Part shown: positions 22,926 to 34,400 of the stretch, one piece after another
Layout: every line of letters begins with the position of its first letter
Position numbering within the stretch: position 1 is the stretch's first letter
Assembly: GCA_947311845.1 (NCBI GenBank)
Contig: CAMZMU010000040.1
Span: forward strand, 65,753,626-65,817,625
Source of the DNA: Poa pratensis
Lineage: Eukaryota > Streptophyta > Magnoliopsida > Poales > Poaceae
Length of the DNA stretch: 64,000 nt
Direction: 5' to 3'
Made by a program: the position numbers and the translations under genes
Notes under the pieces: generated by a model
Database searches by the model: none
What the model was told of the DNA's origin: nothing
What the model saw: the letters and a program-made list of their open reading frames with translations, nothing else

Positions 22926-23334
22926 AACATCACATCCATGACCACGAAAAAGAAACACATCGATCGATATCCTAGATTCGTATCGTACCACAAGATTTGA
23001 TTGGATAAACGAAGGCTTCACTTTCGGCCCAGAGAATCGCCGTCCCTGTGACGTGTCCAGGCCTCCTGTCTCGTTGGAGGCAAACGATTTGGTACCACCT
23101 CAGGGGAACTCCCGGTAAGCCACCTGTGCAGAAAAAAACAAAAGTGAGCCGAGAATGGTGTGCTTCCTAGGTTGAGACTTGCTGTTGCCCACATGATATG
23201 ATAGTGCGCGCCCATATGCACCTGCTGCCTGCTGCCACACATATCCATGCAGAAAGAGTGCGCGTGCATGTGGCCAACAAATTCTGTTTCTGAATAATCT
23301 AGATAGAGAACAATTGTTGTTTGGAGTGGAGATT

Positions 23335-23705
23335 TCTTACTCCCGATCTCCATTGTTCTCTGTGTGTTAAAAAAGATTCAAAATTGCATATTTTAAAATT
23401 TCAAAAAAATTGAAAAATCATATCACTGATTTATTTTAAAAATATTTAAATTAGAAATACTTTGTATTTTGAGCTAAACAAAAAAGAAAAATGTACATAT
23501 GTGAGTATAGTGTTTCAAATCTCCAAAAAATTTAAGATTTTGTCATTTTTGTGTAACCCATAATAGAAAAAAAAACGCGTTGTGATTTTGCATGTTTTTA
23601 GGCTACATCATGGACTACATCCAGAATTATTTTAATTTATTTTAAAACTTCTAAGTAAATTTTTGATTATTTTAAAACGAAGGAAGCACCGGACCTGGGA
23701 GCACA
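23335..23705. other. AT-rich repeat-like block
   Basis: Runs of AAAATTTCAAAAA type and TTTGTATTTTGAGCTA resemble AT-rich MULE-type MITEs of Triticeae. Termini are not resolved. Confidence 0.3.
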
Positions 23706-23721
23706 AATGACTTTCCATGTT

Positions 23722-23999
23722 GTTTGTGTATTTTTTGCCAAAATCTGTCCACATGGCCAAACTAATGTTTCAACTATTTGCAAATCTGGCATGTGGTTCA
23801 GTGCCAGTACGTAAGGCGTCTATATTGCGTGTGTTGGCGTGAAGTCATTTTGGCAACTAGACAGATGGAGGATAAGGTTCGATGCCAATCTATGTTCGGC
23901 GCTAGATTCGGATGGCGGCGACATGTACAACCTTGGCGATGTCTACTAGCACCGACCGGAGGCTAGATTTGTAAATATTTTGACCGAGGAGCGAGGGGT
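23722..23999. mobile_element. Remnant related to the element at 22136-22455
   Basis: It shares TTTTTTGCCAAA.TCTG..C at the left end, CAACTATTTGCAAA, and TTCGGCGCTAGATTCGG. The right end is lost, next to a poly(G) tract. Confidence 0.4.
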
Positions 24000-24008
24000 G
24001 GGGTTGAG

Positions 24009-24026
24009 GGGGGGGGGGGGGGGGGC
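24009..24026 (+). repeat. Poly(G) tract
   Basis: An almost uninterrupted run of G, likely length-variable and error-prone in assembly. Confidence 0.9.
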
Positions 24027-24496
24027 AGGGAGACGAAGGAGGGACTAGATTTAACCATGCAATCAGTTCTGTATAAATTGTCCTTACCAAACGGGAATGA
24101 TTAATTCCCTCAAATCCTCTACAAACGCTAATCAAGGTTTTGTTATTATTTTTTGATGAACACATGAACGTCCGATAGACATGATAGAATAAGAAGGTTC
24201 AGTCTTGCAAAGAAAACTCCGTTCTTTCAGGGTAAATTTATCGATGCATCGACCTTATAAAATAAATAGATCCGGCTGGTAATGTATCTATTTTGTTTTA
24301 GAAAACTCTAGTTTAGAAGTTTTTCTATTGATTTTGTGTGTTTGATTGCAGTGATTTATTTGCTGAAGGTCAAAAACTGGACGTGACGTAAAATCACCTT
24401 AGTTATGGTATCTCGGATAGAATTAGGCGATTAATCAAGCAGGGACCACATAGAAATGAGAGTTGTACAATTACTGTATTTGAAAAGAAGATTAGA

Positions 24497-24631
24497 CGGT
24501 TTCCCTCATAAACTGTCTCGCTTTGTACGGTTTTTGGGCCCGGTTTTTCTATAAACTGGGTCATCGGTCATCTTGACCTCTCCTTCTATCGCAATCAATA
24601 TAGCAGCTCTCTTGCGGTTATTCAAAAAAAA
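24497..24631 (+). mobile_element. 5'-truncated LINE tail
   Basis: A short 3'-end fragment finishing in TTATTCAAAAAAAAA is flanked by AAGATTAGA (24488-24496 and 24632-24640). Confidence 0.55.
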
Positions 24632-24640
24632 AAGATTAGA

Positions 24641-25462
24641 TACCGTTCATGTATGTCTACTGTCATTGAACTCCGATCCTTAATCAACTATTCAGTTGAC
24701 AGAGCTTCACTTTGCGATTTTAAGATTTTTTCGGAAAATATAAATGAATTATGTCCAACACAAAATTGAAAAAATCTGATAAATTGAGAGATTTAAAAAT
24801 ACAAAGTATTTTAAATTGATATTTTGCGTGTTCATCGGATATCCTACATCTGAATTTATTTTCATTTTTTCTAAATAGCCAGATCATTGGAGCTCGGAGG
24901 CAGGAAATCTCCACTCGATTGATGCAGATATCTATTCACATGAGTTTCCCAACCCCCATCCAACGTTTTTCGCATATAAATATAAATAAAGATGTTCCCT
25001 TTTCTTTCCACTTGTTTGGTTCCTAATTTTCGGCGGGTCCGTACAAAGTTGATGGGTTTACCGTGCTGCGCCACCTTAGCGGGAGACGAAGAACGCATGC
25101 TAGATTCTATGATAATGACAGATACCTCAAGATCAGCAAGAACCCAATCAATGAAAACCATGACCAATAGCATCCTATTCCAGGAGACAATTTCCTGTTT
25201 CTTTTACAGAGGCACTTTTCCGTCTAGCCTTTCACTTCATTCGGCTATATATGCCAATTGTATTTGCCGCCGATGTACTTGGGCGCCATTAACGTAACTG
25301 ATCTTTGCATTGCATACGCAGATGTCTATTTTAGAATTCGGAAGTCACTGTCACAAAACGGGTTGAGTGCTTGCATATAGTTCAGGCACGAGTGTCCTGT
25401 CTTTTTATATATGGCACGCGCTAGGTGCAAAGAGTTGAAAACAACAAAACATCCGCAAAGTG
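24641..25462. other. Intergenic sequence with AT-rich MITE-like stretch
   Basis: 24720-24905 is AT-rich with TACAAAGTATTTTAAATT and GAGCTCGGAGG, similar in style to MULE-type MITEs. No gene is recognised. Confidence 0.3.
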
Positions 25463-27303
25463 CCAGACTGCGAGTGGCTCCCGAGCTCACTTGTGCTCGT
25501 TGTATTTTAAATTTCTAGGTCTCAAAAAAATCTGAAATTTGTTATACAAGTACATATACACTACGAAGCACCGATACGACCAGAGTGGCCGTGTCTCCGT
25601 ATAATACGTCACCGATACGGCGATACGCGTATCGGCCGCATGTCCCTTTTTCGTGATTTAAAAATAAAGAAATTAAAGCTGATACGGCTCGAGGACGGCG
25701 GCGATACGGCCAGGATACGGGAAAATATCCCAGTCGACGCGATACTAACCCTAACCCACCCCCTGCTCTCTCTATTCGTTCTTTTGCCAGGAGATTGAGC
25801 ACGCGCGAGCCGCCTCCTGGAGCTGCACGCGCCGCCGCCACCAGGAGCTCCACGCGCCGCCGTCTCCGCCCGGAATCGCGCCGCCGCCGCCTTGATTCGC
25901 CCGTCTCCTTCGCCTGGATTCGCCCCTCTTTGCTTCCCGTCACCAGCAGCAAGGTAACCGCTTCCGTCCTGCATCTGGCATCCGTGCTTGCTACCGATCT
26001 TGCTTGCTCCATCTTGCCTTCATCCAGTATTGATTTGCTTTGCTCCATCTTGCCTTCTTCCGCTGCTGGCAGGGAGTGAGATTCCGGCATGGCATCTGCT
26101 GGTAGCATGTCTCTATGGCTGGTTTTGAGACTTTGCTTAATGTGGATTGTGGAGGCTGGGAAGCATATATATCAATTGGTAAGCATGCTACAAGCCAACA
26201 TCTTTACTGTTTTTTGTTTCTCTCAAATTATAATGAGAGCATTTGATCTATTTTGCAAGTTATCCTTGGAGTGTGGAAGCTGATGATGATCATTCAGTCA
26301 TTGAGGACTTGCAAAGCAAACAAATGGGGCAGTATTTTGATCTCATCTCTCATGCATTCAATTATTCTTGTCTTTACATTATTTATTTATTTTTATATAT
26401 GCTCGCCGTATCGCGTATTAATGTTTTCTGAAATCGCCGTATCCCGTATCGCCGTATCCGTATCGCCGTATCCGTCTAGCCGTATCGGTGCTTCGTAGCA
26501 TATACACATTATATGCTAGAAGTTTTGTCAAAAACAATTTGTATTTTGGGCTACATAAAAAAGAAAAAAAATTGTGGAAGAAACCCTACCATTCCTGAAA
26601 GTTTCAGTGCCTTCCGAGCTCGCTGGCACGTTGATTTAAAAAAAAATTAAAACCATTTTATAGTTCTCAGACAAATCTTAATTTTGTTATACAAGTGCAT
26701 ATACACATTATATACGAGGTTCGTGAAAAAACTTTGTATCTGGGTTACACAAAAAAAAAGGAGAAACTTGTGTGACGACCCTAGTTGCGAGGCAACGCCG
26801 TATGGGCAGCGTGGTGTAGCGGTAGTCGTACAAATCCCATAGTGATGCAGGAGTTTGGAAACAGGTGCGACGGCCCTAGTTCTACAACGTCGGTGGCTCT
26901 GGTTCTTTGACAATATCAGCTATCGTGATCATGTGAAAGACGTGATTTGTTTTAGTGCCTTCCGAGCTCTCTGGCACATGATTTTTTTTAAATTGAAAAC
27001 CATTTTACAGTTCTCAGAAAAATCTGAATTTTGGTATACAAGTTCATATACACATTAGATACGAAGTTTGTTAAAAAAAACTTTGTATCTGGGTTACACA
27101 AAAAAGAGAAATAGGTGTGACGACCCAAGTTGAGCGACAACGTCGTATGTGCAGCGTGGTGTGGCGGTAGTCCAGATCCCATGGTGACGCATCCCATGGT
27201 GACGCAGGAGTTTGGAAACAGGTGTGACGGCACTAGTTCTACAACGTCGGTGGACCTAGTTCTTTGACGGTAGCGGCTACCATGATCGTGTGAAAGACGT
27301 GAT
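25463..27303 (+). repeat. Tandem array of a ~350-bp unit, three copies, first split by a hAT element
   Basis: Units start near 25463, 26608 and 26957. Shared landmarks are CCGAGCTC.CT..CAC, TTATACAAGT.CATATACACA, TTTGTAT.TGGGTTACACAAA, GGAGTTTGGAAACAGGTG and TAGTTCTACAACGTCGGTGG. Copies 2 and 3 are close to each other; copy 1 is diverged and lacks the right half. The CCCATGGTGACGCAT phrase is itself doubled near 27177-27206. Confidence 0.75.
25561..26498 (+). mobile_element. Deleted hAT-like element, 938 bp, with GTATCG-rich ends
   Basis: Perfect terminal inverted repeats CTACGAAGCACCGATACG are flanked by the 8-bp duplication CATATACA (25553-25560 and 26499-26506). The subterminal regions have repeated CGTATCCGTATCGCC motifs. 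The interior keeps a GC-rich leader with a splice-donor-like AGCAAGGTAACC (about 25948), an ATG in GGCATGGCATCTGCTG (26090) and a short 3' stretch (DHSVIEDLQSKQMGQYFD). This looks like a transposase gene reduced to its ends by internal deletion. The empty-site sequence is visible in the neighbouring tandem copies, confirming the insertion. Confidence 0.75.
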
Positions 27304-28453
27304 GGTGGAATCTTAAGATGGTGATGGCCTTCAACTTTGTGTTGGCCCCGAAGCTTCCAAGGCCGAGGGTTGTATGGGACACCCCCTCCACCACCATATC
27401 AGGTTTGATCCGGCTCGACAGGTGCTACGCACGGTGTCTCTTGAGGAAGCGTCAACTCATGCCTATTATTGGTGGGTGCTACACACAAACTTTCATACAG
27501 AGGTGTCAAATAATGTCTGTTGCTGGCAGACTCGGGGCGGTATGGAATATTCTGGCTTCCGGTATATCCTTCAATGGTATCCAACTAGCAAGGTGTCGTT
27601 ATTTGGTATGGTGTTGGTAGAGGCAGTTTTGACGGCGAGATGTGCACTCCACTGAAAACACAACATCCCTGATCACGCAATGTCGACACGTTTATGTCGT
27701 GTCTTTGTTGAAGGTAGTGGCTTAAACCTCGGCTTCGGGGATGAAAATCCCGAATCGAGGGTCCGTTGGACTATTTATCATCGGTTCACAATGTGACTAT
27801 CCCTTTTTGGAGGCTTAGATTAGGAGGTGTGCACATTTGGCTTGTTCCGGTCTTTTTAGAAAAGGCTAGTGGTAATCTCTTGGCGTTATTGTTGGGAGGC
27901 ATGCATACACGTTTTTTTCCCTTTTTAGGCTAGGTTTTTTCGACTTTGATGTTTGGCTTTGATAAGTTTTTGATAATATATGTTTGTGTGCATCGATTGT
28001 TAGATTTGCTTCATCACTCGTACTATGAGTTATAAGTTGGATTGCAACCGAGAAAAATACCCCAATACTTCATGATCTGTATAACAGGGGTTGTAACCGA
28101 GAAAAATATTCTGGAGCATAGGATTGTTTTGTAATTTGCGTTAATCATGAGTTGCAAGTGAGATTTTATGGCGCAGCGGACTGAGAATTAACTTAATTAC
28201 CATGCTGACTAGGAATTAGTCGCAAATTTAAATTAGCAATAAACACAACAAAGAGACGAGGTAAATAAGGTAAATATGGTCCAATAAATAGACACACCAC
28301 AGACCCATATTGTTTCGATCATGACAGCGACAAGACCGGTGACTGACGGTTAATTACTGTAATAACTTATTAGGTCGGCATGCGTGCACGCACGGACACA
28401 CATTAGGACCAGCAGCTAGCGGGTTTGATCGGCCGGCGCGCGGGTGTGAGGAG
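27304..28453. other. Intergenic sequence downstream of the MFT-like gene
   Basis: No gene is recognised. The phrase ACCGAGAAAAATA recurs at about 28048 and 28097. Confidence 0.35.
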
Positions 28454-29868
28454 CTAGCGGCGGCGGCGGTTGGCCGGCTCCTTCTGCGCGTTGAAGTACA
28501 TGGCGGCGACGGGGAGTCCCAGGTCGTGGCCCTCCGCGAAGGCGCGCGTGCTGAACCGCGCGCGCATCGCCGCGGCGTCCGCCCCCGGCGCCGGCGCCGC
28601 CATGCGCGTCTTCTGCTGGAACAGCACCAGCACGTACCGGTGGATGCCCAACGGCGGCCGCGGTGCCATGTAGGGCACCACCTCCTGACCTGCACGCCCG
28701 CATGGATCGTTAATCATCTATACCATGCCATCAAAACAAACCAGATTATCGGCCGAGAAGATGGTACTCCAACAGTAACAGTGGTCAGGTGCAGCCAAGA
28801 GATTACGTAGGCATGGACGCATGGTGCTCCTTTTTTTTTTGATAATTGACGCATGGTGCTCCTTTGTTCACGTGGATCAGGCTAATTATGAGCAAGCAAA
28901 AAGGCGGAGTAAAACCAGCCGATCTGCCGGCGGTTTGTGGCGAGGGCGACGGGGCCGGCCCGCTCAGGTCGACACGCGCCGGGGGCGGCACTGACGAGAC
29001 GCCGGTACGTGGACATTCAGTGGGCCCGGCGCCGCGCCACGTGTTGCGACATGGGGCACGACAGGTATCGTGGGCCGGCTGGCACATACGTACAGTACTC
29101 TATTGTGAAGCTGTTGATGGATTTTAGGTGGATTTTTTGTCGTGGAATCACTAACAGGCTTGATGATTTCCCTCCATATATAACCATTTCGACATGGATA
29201 TACATAGGAGTATGATGTTTTTACCTTGAGAAGGATCTGCTCCACCGGGTATGTTAACCACCAGCCTGGTCCAAGAGATCATTGCCCAAATGAAACGTCA
29301 GAATTAATCAGCTCACACCAACATTAGTACAATTTTGTGAATGTACTAATACTCGCTCTGTTCCAAATTAGATGACTTTCATTTGTCTACATTTGAATGT
29401 ATTTAGACATGTATAGATATGTCCACATGTATACAAATGAAAGTCATTTAATTTGAAACGGAGGGAGTAGATGCTAAGGACCAAAATGGTCAACTGGTAA
29501 GTACGAGTAGTAGATTAAGTTCACCAATTACCAGTGAAGCCACTCCTTCATGGTTGGCTCGCTGGGGCTCGGGGCGTCTGGATCAGTCATGACCTATAAA
29601 CACAACACCAAATTTACAGTAACTTCAAGGACTGGATGTATCAGAGTGCAATATGCATACGGTGAATACGGACCAGGGTGAAGAGGTCGCCAGCCCGGCC
29701 GGCGATCTGGACCGTCGGCGCGTCGGCGGCGACGGACGGCTTGATCTCGCTTCCGTTCGTCACGTCCTTTGCCCCGAAGCGCACAGGCATCGCCATGGTG
29801 GGCACGAACATGTCCAGAACGTCACCGATCACCCTGCCTACCACAAGGGGATCCACATGGGCTGCCAT
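28454..29868 (-). CDS. MFT: MOTHER OF FT AND TFL1 (MFT)-like PEBP protein
   Basis: There are four exons on the minus strand: 29868-29674, 29593-29532, 29265-29225 and 28689-28454. They total 534 nt, a 177-residue protein. Exons 2 and 3 are 62 and 41 nt, the sizes conserved throughout the FT/TFL1 family. Features include MAAHVDPLVVGRVIGDVLD at the N terminus, the ligand-pocket motif DPDAPSPSEP, EWLHW with the Trp typical of the MFT clade, GIHRYVLVLFQQ, and the end KEPANRRRR. The sequence is closest to rice OsMFT2-type proteins as I remember them. PEBPs are small cytosolic/nuclear regulators that bind bZIP factors. In wheat an MFT gene on chromosome 3A (TaPHS1) promotes seed dormancy; whether this is its orthologue is inference. 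Intron 1 has the unusual donor GTCCGT. A Stowaway sits in intron 2. Confidence 0.93.
28816..28865 (-). mobile_element. Tail-only retroposon insertion in intron 3 of the MFT-like gene
   Basis: The 18-bp repeat GACGCATGGTGCTCCTTT (28816-28833 and 28848-28865) flanks only TTTTTTTGATAATT. On the minus strand this is AATTATC plus a poly(A) tail, that is, a target duplication around little more than a tail. Confidence 0.55.
29352..29467. mobile_element. Stowaway MITE in intron 2 of the MFT-like gene
   Basis: CTCGCTCTGTTCCAAATTAG is mirrored by TTTAATTTGAAACGGAGGG, with TA flanks. Length 116 bp. Confidence 0.8.
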
Positions 29869-29988
29869 GGCCAGAGGACGGCGAGGAGGTCGAGCAGCAA
29901 TCACAAAACTAGCTCGATTCTCAAGAGCCAGTTCCTGCCTCTCTGTTGTATGTGGAGTGTTCGTAGGTCGGAGAAAGGGTGAGGGGGT

Positions 29989-29997
29989 ACTTATAAG
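29989..29997 (-). promoter_or_regulatory. TATA box of the MFT-like gene
   Basis: On the minus strand the sequence reads CACTTATAAGTACC, about 120 bp upstream of the ATG at 29868. Confidence 0.55.
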
Positions 29998-31458
29998 TGG
30001 GGAGGTGGCGGAAAGATGACATGGACATCTTTTGTGGAGTGTTTTGATGATAAGCATATGTGATGGTTAATTGTCATTCGTAGATTGTGTGTGTCATGTT
30101 TGTTTGCTGGTTATATGTAGAGAGTTGGTGGGCTAGCTTTGCTTGTGTAAATTAATTACCGTGTGTGCTACATATGGCCCCTAGTTTTGTTGTCATAACT
30201 GATCTGCTTAACGGAGTTTGTTTTTCCAAAGTTTCTTTTATGGAAAAACGCTTCCACCGCCCGGGTGATCGATGTGGCATAGCGATCGGTCACCCCCTCT
30301 CGCACGTCGCGTGTCCCCCTAATTTAGCCGCCTCCCAACTTACCATTTGTTTTGTTCCTCCTCGTTCATCTCCCCTTCTCCCCTTTTCTCCTTGTTCTCC
30401 GCAAGCACGTCTAGCACTAATGTCCGAGAGTTTGTCCGCCGTCCCAACAAATATCACCACCCAGATCCCTTTTCCTCGCTTTGCCAATGTCGTCTAGGTC
30501 CTCCCTCCACCCCCTACCGGTTGCTGCAAGACGAGGGAGGTGGTGTTGTAATTCGGCCATCGACATCGTCGGCGCAACGAGTGCGAGGGACAACGCTATT
30601 GCATCAGACTTCCGTCGACGCAGGTGATGAGTCCTTTTGCGTCCTTGAAGACGTCATCGAGGATACCCCGACACCTCTCCTAGTTTTCGATCTTGTCTTT
30701 GAGTGAAAACCTAGATTCACTTTGTCAGATTGGCGATGACGACATCATTGTCAGATTGGCGATGACAACATCATTGTCAGATTGATGTCGCTACTATAAT
30801 TGAAGCATCTTCTCGATGAGAGCACATGTGTTTCGGTCGAGCGGTGGGCCAAGAGCTGTCAATGGCCGGAGGAACACGAAGTCAATGGTGGAGCGTCCGG
30901 TGGGGCTGGCGGCGATATGAGCATTCTCGACACGCAGGCGATGTCAGACGAGTCTTGTTCATTGTCCTCTCTAGATCAGCGTGCCACATGTCTTCTCTCT
31001 TCGGGGTCGATGAGGTTGGCAAATGTGCTCCTGATGGACTTGGCATTGTTGTAGAGTTGTCAGGTCGCGAGCGCGATGGACGATGTACGATGACGCTGCT
31101 GGCTTCATTAATGTGCTTTCAGGTGTTTTTGTATGCTTTAGATCTAACTAATATTTTACTAACACCTAAACAAAGCGTCAACAACTATAATATTATTTGG
31201 ATATACTACGAGTATATGTAATTATGTGTCTAATAAGTTGATTCGACGTTGTAGAAGTTTATAGGTTTTTAAAAAGTATGGTTAAATTTCACATGGTTTG
31301 ACTTTTGACAAAAAAAATTACCCCTACATTTATCTACGAAACGGAGGTGGCCTGGTGACATTTTACTCCGATAGACCGAGCAGTTCGGTTTTTCTCCAAT
31401 AGACCTAGCAATTCAGTTCTACCCAGAATGGAGGCCGTACGATGAGGCCGGCGGCATA
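29998..31458. other. Region between the MFT-like and SLH-domain genes, no gene recognised
   Basis: The two genes point away from each other, so this interval holds both promoters. 30290-31100 has several frames and CT-rich and CG-containing sequence but no recognisable protein. Confidence 0.4.
30722..30788 (+). repeat. 26-bp tandem repeat, about 2.6 copies
   Basis: The unit TTGTCAGATTGGCGATGACR continues with ACATCA and repeats head to tail. Confidence 0.85.
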
Positions 31459-31468
31459 AAAACCCTAG
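31459..31468 (+). promoter_or_regulatory. Telo-box-like motif in the 5' region of the SLH gene
   Basis: AAAACCCTAG lies about 20 bp upstream of the ATG at 31488. Telo-boxes (AAACCCTA) are common near starts of plant housekeeping and plastid-related genes. Confidence 0.4.
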
Positions 31469-31487
31469 CCCACGGTCGCCCCGCGGC

Positions 31488-34400
31488 ATGGCCACCGCCA
31501 CCACCTACACGCTCCGCCTCACCCCGCCTCCGCAGCGCCCGCGGCACCACGCTCCGCTCCTTCCGCAGCTCCGCCGCCGCGCGACCGCTAAGGTGGCCGC
31601 TAGCTGGGCTCCAGCCGGCGGTGGCAACTCGGACGACGGGGTTGGCGGCTGGTCGCTCGCCGAGCAGCCGGTGGAACATCGGAGGGCAGGTAGATCTCTG
31701 AATGATTTCGTTGCTCACCGAGTTACTGGATGCGGAGATATTCCACCTTTGCCCTGATATTTTGTTGTCCTGCTGTGACCCGTGGGGATTGCATTTGCAG
31801 GGTTCGGGAGAGCTCTTGTGGTCGGGCTGGGGGCTTCGGCAGCGATCGCGTTGGCTGGGATCACGTGGTGCTCGCCATCCTCGAGGAAGTGTAAGTTCCT
31901 CACCATTGTAGCCCCCGCCATGTATACATACTAAATTGATAAATCCCCCCTTTTGATTTCGATGTAGTACTGAACTTTAGATGTACGAACTTAGGAGGAT
32001 TGTGCATTTTACTACTACACTCAACATTAACTGGAATGCGACAGCGAAAACAATATCTGCAACAGCTAATTCTATAAGAGGATAGAAGAAATACAGCAGA
32101 GCATTGTAGATTTTTTTTGAACCTAGGCTACCTTAACGTCACAACCCGTTGCCACTGGTATGAATATGATTACCAGGACGTGAGCTTCGATCTGATCTAG
32201 ATACAAGGGTTGTTTGTGGAGAACACCCGAACCAGAGGAAGGAGATGGGGACTGAAGGAAGAAGAAGCAGGCAGAGATATAGGTTTCTTCAGTTCATTAT
32301 GTTCGATGTCTTTCACCGTGTCCCCTCCTTCTTCTGATACTCCAATGCCCAGCCCAAACATAGCTGGTCCAAAGCCCATGATGAGAACGCCCAGTCCACG
32401 CCCAATGGATGGTGTACATGACATTCTCGCCCCCTTAAATTCCTCAAGCCGCTTCAAGCATACAGTGCCAGGATCCCATGGTGTCTGCAGAATCTTGTCG
32501 TGCTGTATCACCCAACTATAAGCTGCCCCACGGACCGGCAACTCCAACAAATATTTTGTATTAAGGTTGAAGTTGATGCATGTCCACGAATACTCTCCCC
32601 TGGCCAGTACAGCTTCTCCCATAACATGATCAGTGGGGTTCAGCCTGAGCACATGCCTATGCAGAAATAGCTTTTTCTTTTTAGAGCCACCAATGTAACC
32701 AACCTCCAAGTATGTACTTTTAACCTGATGTAGTAGTTACCATGACAGATTTATAATGAACAAGTAAATGGACAGAACCATTCTGTATGTGCAAATCTTG
32801 GGCATGTTCAAATTACCAAGGACCATGTGAGAAGCTACTGAAAGGTACCATAACTTGTGCCAAATTGGAATCCAGCCTTGGATGGCAATCATCTTGAACG
32901 AACCAAAGAGAGAACTGTATCTTGTAATACCTGGACAACATTTTCCTGTAACAAATCGTGGTACCTGGAGCTCAACCAATAAAGAGTACCGCTGAAGAAT
33001 TAGAACTGTAAGCTGGTTCTTAAACCTGCAAGTCTCTCCTAGCCAAATGCTGCTCTTTACACGTCACAGGATTGCTTGGTACAGGATCGATGTCATTTCT
33101 TTGCCATGGTGGAATAGTTTCAACTTTCAAGCGAGAAATGGTAACCTGTCATGTGAAGTGGTGATTCTTCAGTCAAGCTCAAGTTGTGACCATGTAGCTG
33201 ATGTAGAGAATTATGAGGTAGAGCCAATTGTATGCATGTTCTAGACGATTGATATGTAGCACTCAACTTTGCTTGGTCTCCAATTATCTCATAATGCCTC
33301 CAGAGCTTGCTAAGATAAGTTTGCACATAGCTAATGCACCACAAGTCAGCAGGAACAAGAACATGGATGAACATAAGAGCATCGTCTCTGCACCCATGCA
33401 CCCCATTGTGTACAACACCACCTCTGGCTTCAGAGATATGAAGTTTGCTGCCTAGTTACCATCTCTGTCTCATACTGACATAGTCCACTGCTAATCTGAA
33501 TCTCTTCTCCACTAGATAGACTAAATTGCTAAAGGCATGATTGATCCCTGGATCCCATTGTTCAATCATAGCTGCAGAAATTATCCTTCCACTTGTTGCC
33601 CCAAATGAACACCTCTCAGCTATGTACTTCAGTTTTCCCATACTGCATATGTGCCTTTCAACCTGACAACCAATGTCACAAATTGTATATCCTAGCGCAT
33701 CAGAAAAGTGAACAAGAGCATGTGCCCGATATAAGCACCCACTTTCAGACCTGCTCCCACTAACCACCTTGAACAACGCTTGTGGTGGTCTTGATTGAAA
33801 GCCGACAGCATCATTGATGAAAGAGGGCCATGGTTTTGGCCGGAGATTCTGCCCTTTGTGTTGCTTGCTCATGATATCTCTTGGCAAGAAGGTGCGCGAC
33901 TGACCTGAACATGGCTGTTCGGGGGGACGCGGTGGATGTGGTGGCAGTGAGGAGTGGTGGTGCTTGCGCCTCGGAGTCCGCCGTACTGGTCGACGGTTGA
34001 TTGACACCCAGCAGACCCACTTGATGATGTGACTGGATTTATTTTTGCTCTCTGAAATCTCAGGCATTGCACCAAACACCTTGACTGACCTTTGCGGATG
34101 CACCTTCTCTTGACACCTAGGAGCGGCTACAACAACGTCTTCCACAAGTGGAGTGGAAGCTGCAATGCCCAGAGACTGCATCCCACCTACCACAGGAGTT
34201 TGTGCCACCATAGGATGGACAACAAGAAGGTTGGAGCTTGGCGTGGTGACGGTGACATTTCAGCGAACTTCTTCTGGGCGTCCGTGGATGCAGTTCCTTT
34301 GGAGGGTTTGTGCAGCGAAACAGCAAGGGCGTCGACAACCAGCGTGGCTGATGTTGGCGCCACTACTGTGCTGGAGGCCGTCACAGTTGACGCCACGGTC

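Noticed and set aside
25542..26108. 188-codon minus-strand frame
   Set aside because: Antisense to the GC-rich leader of a hAT element; no family resemblance.
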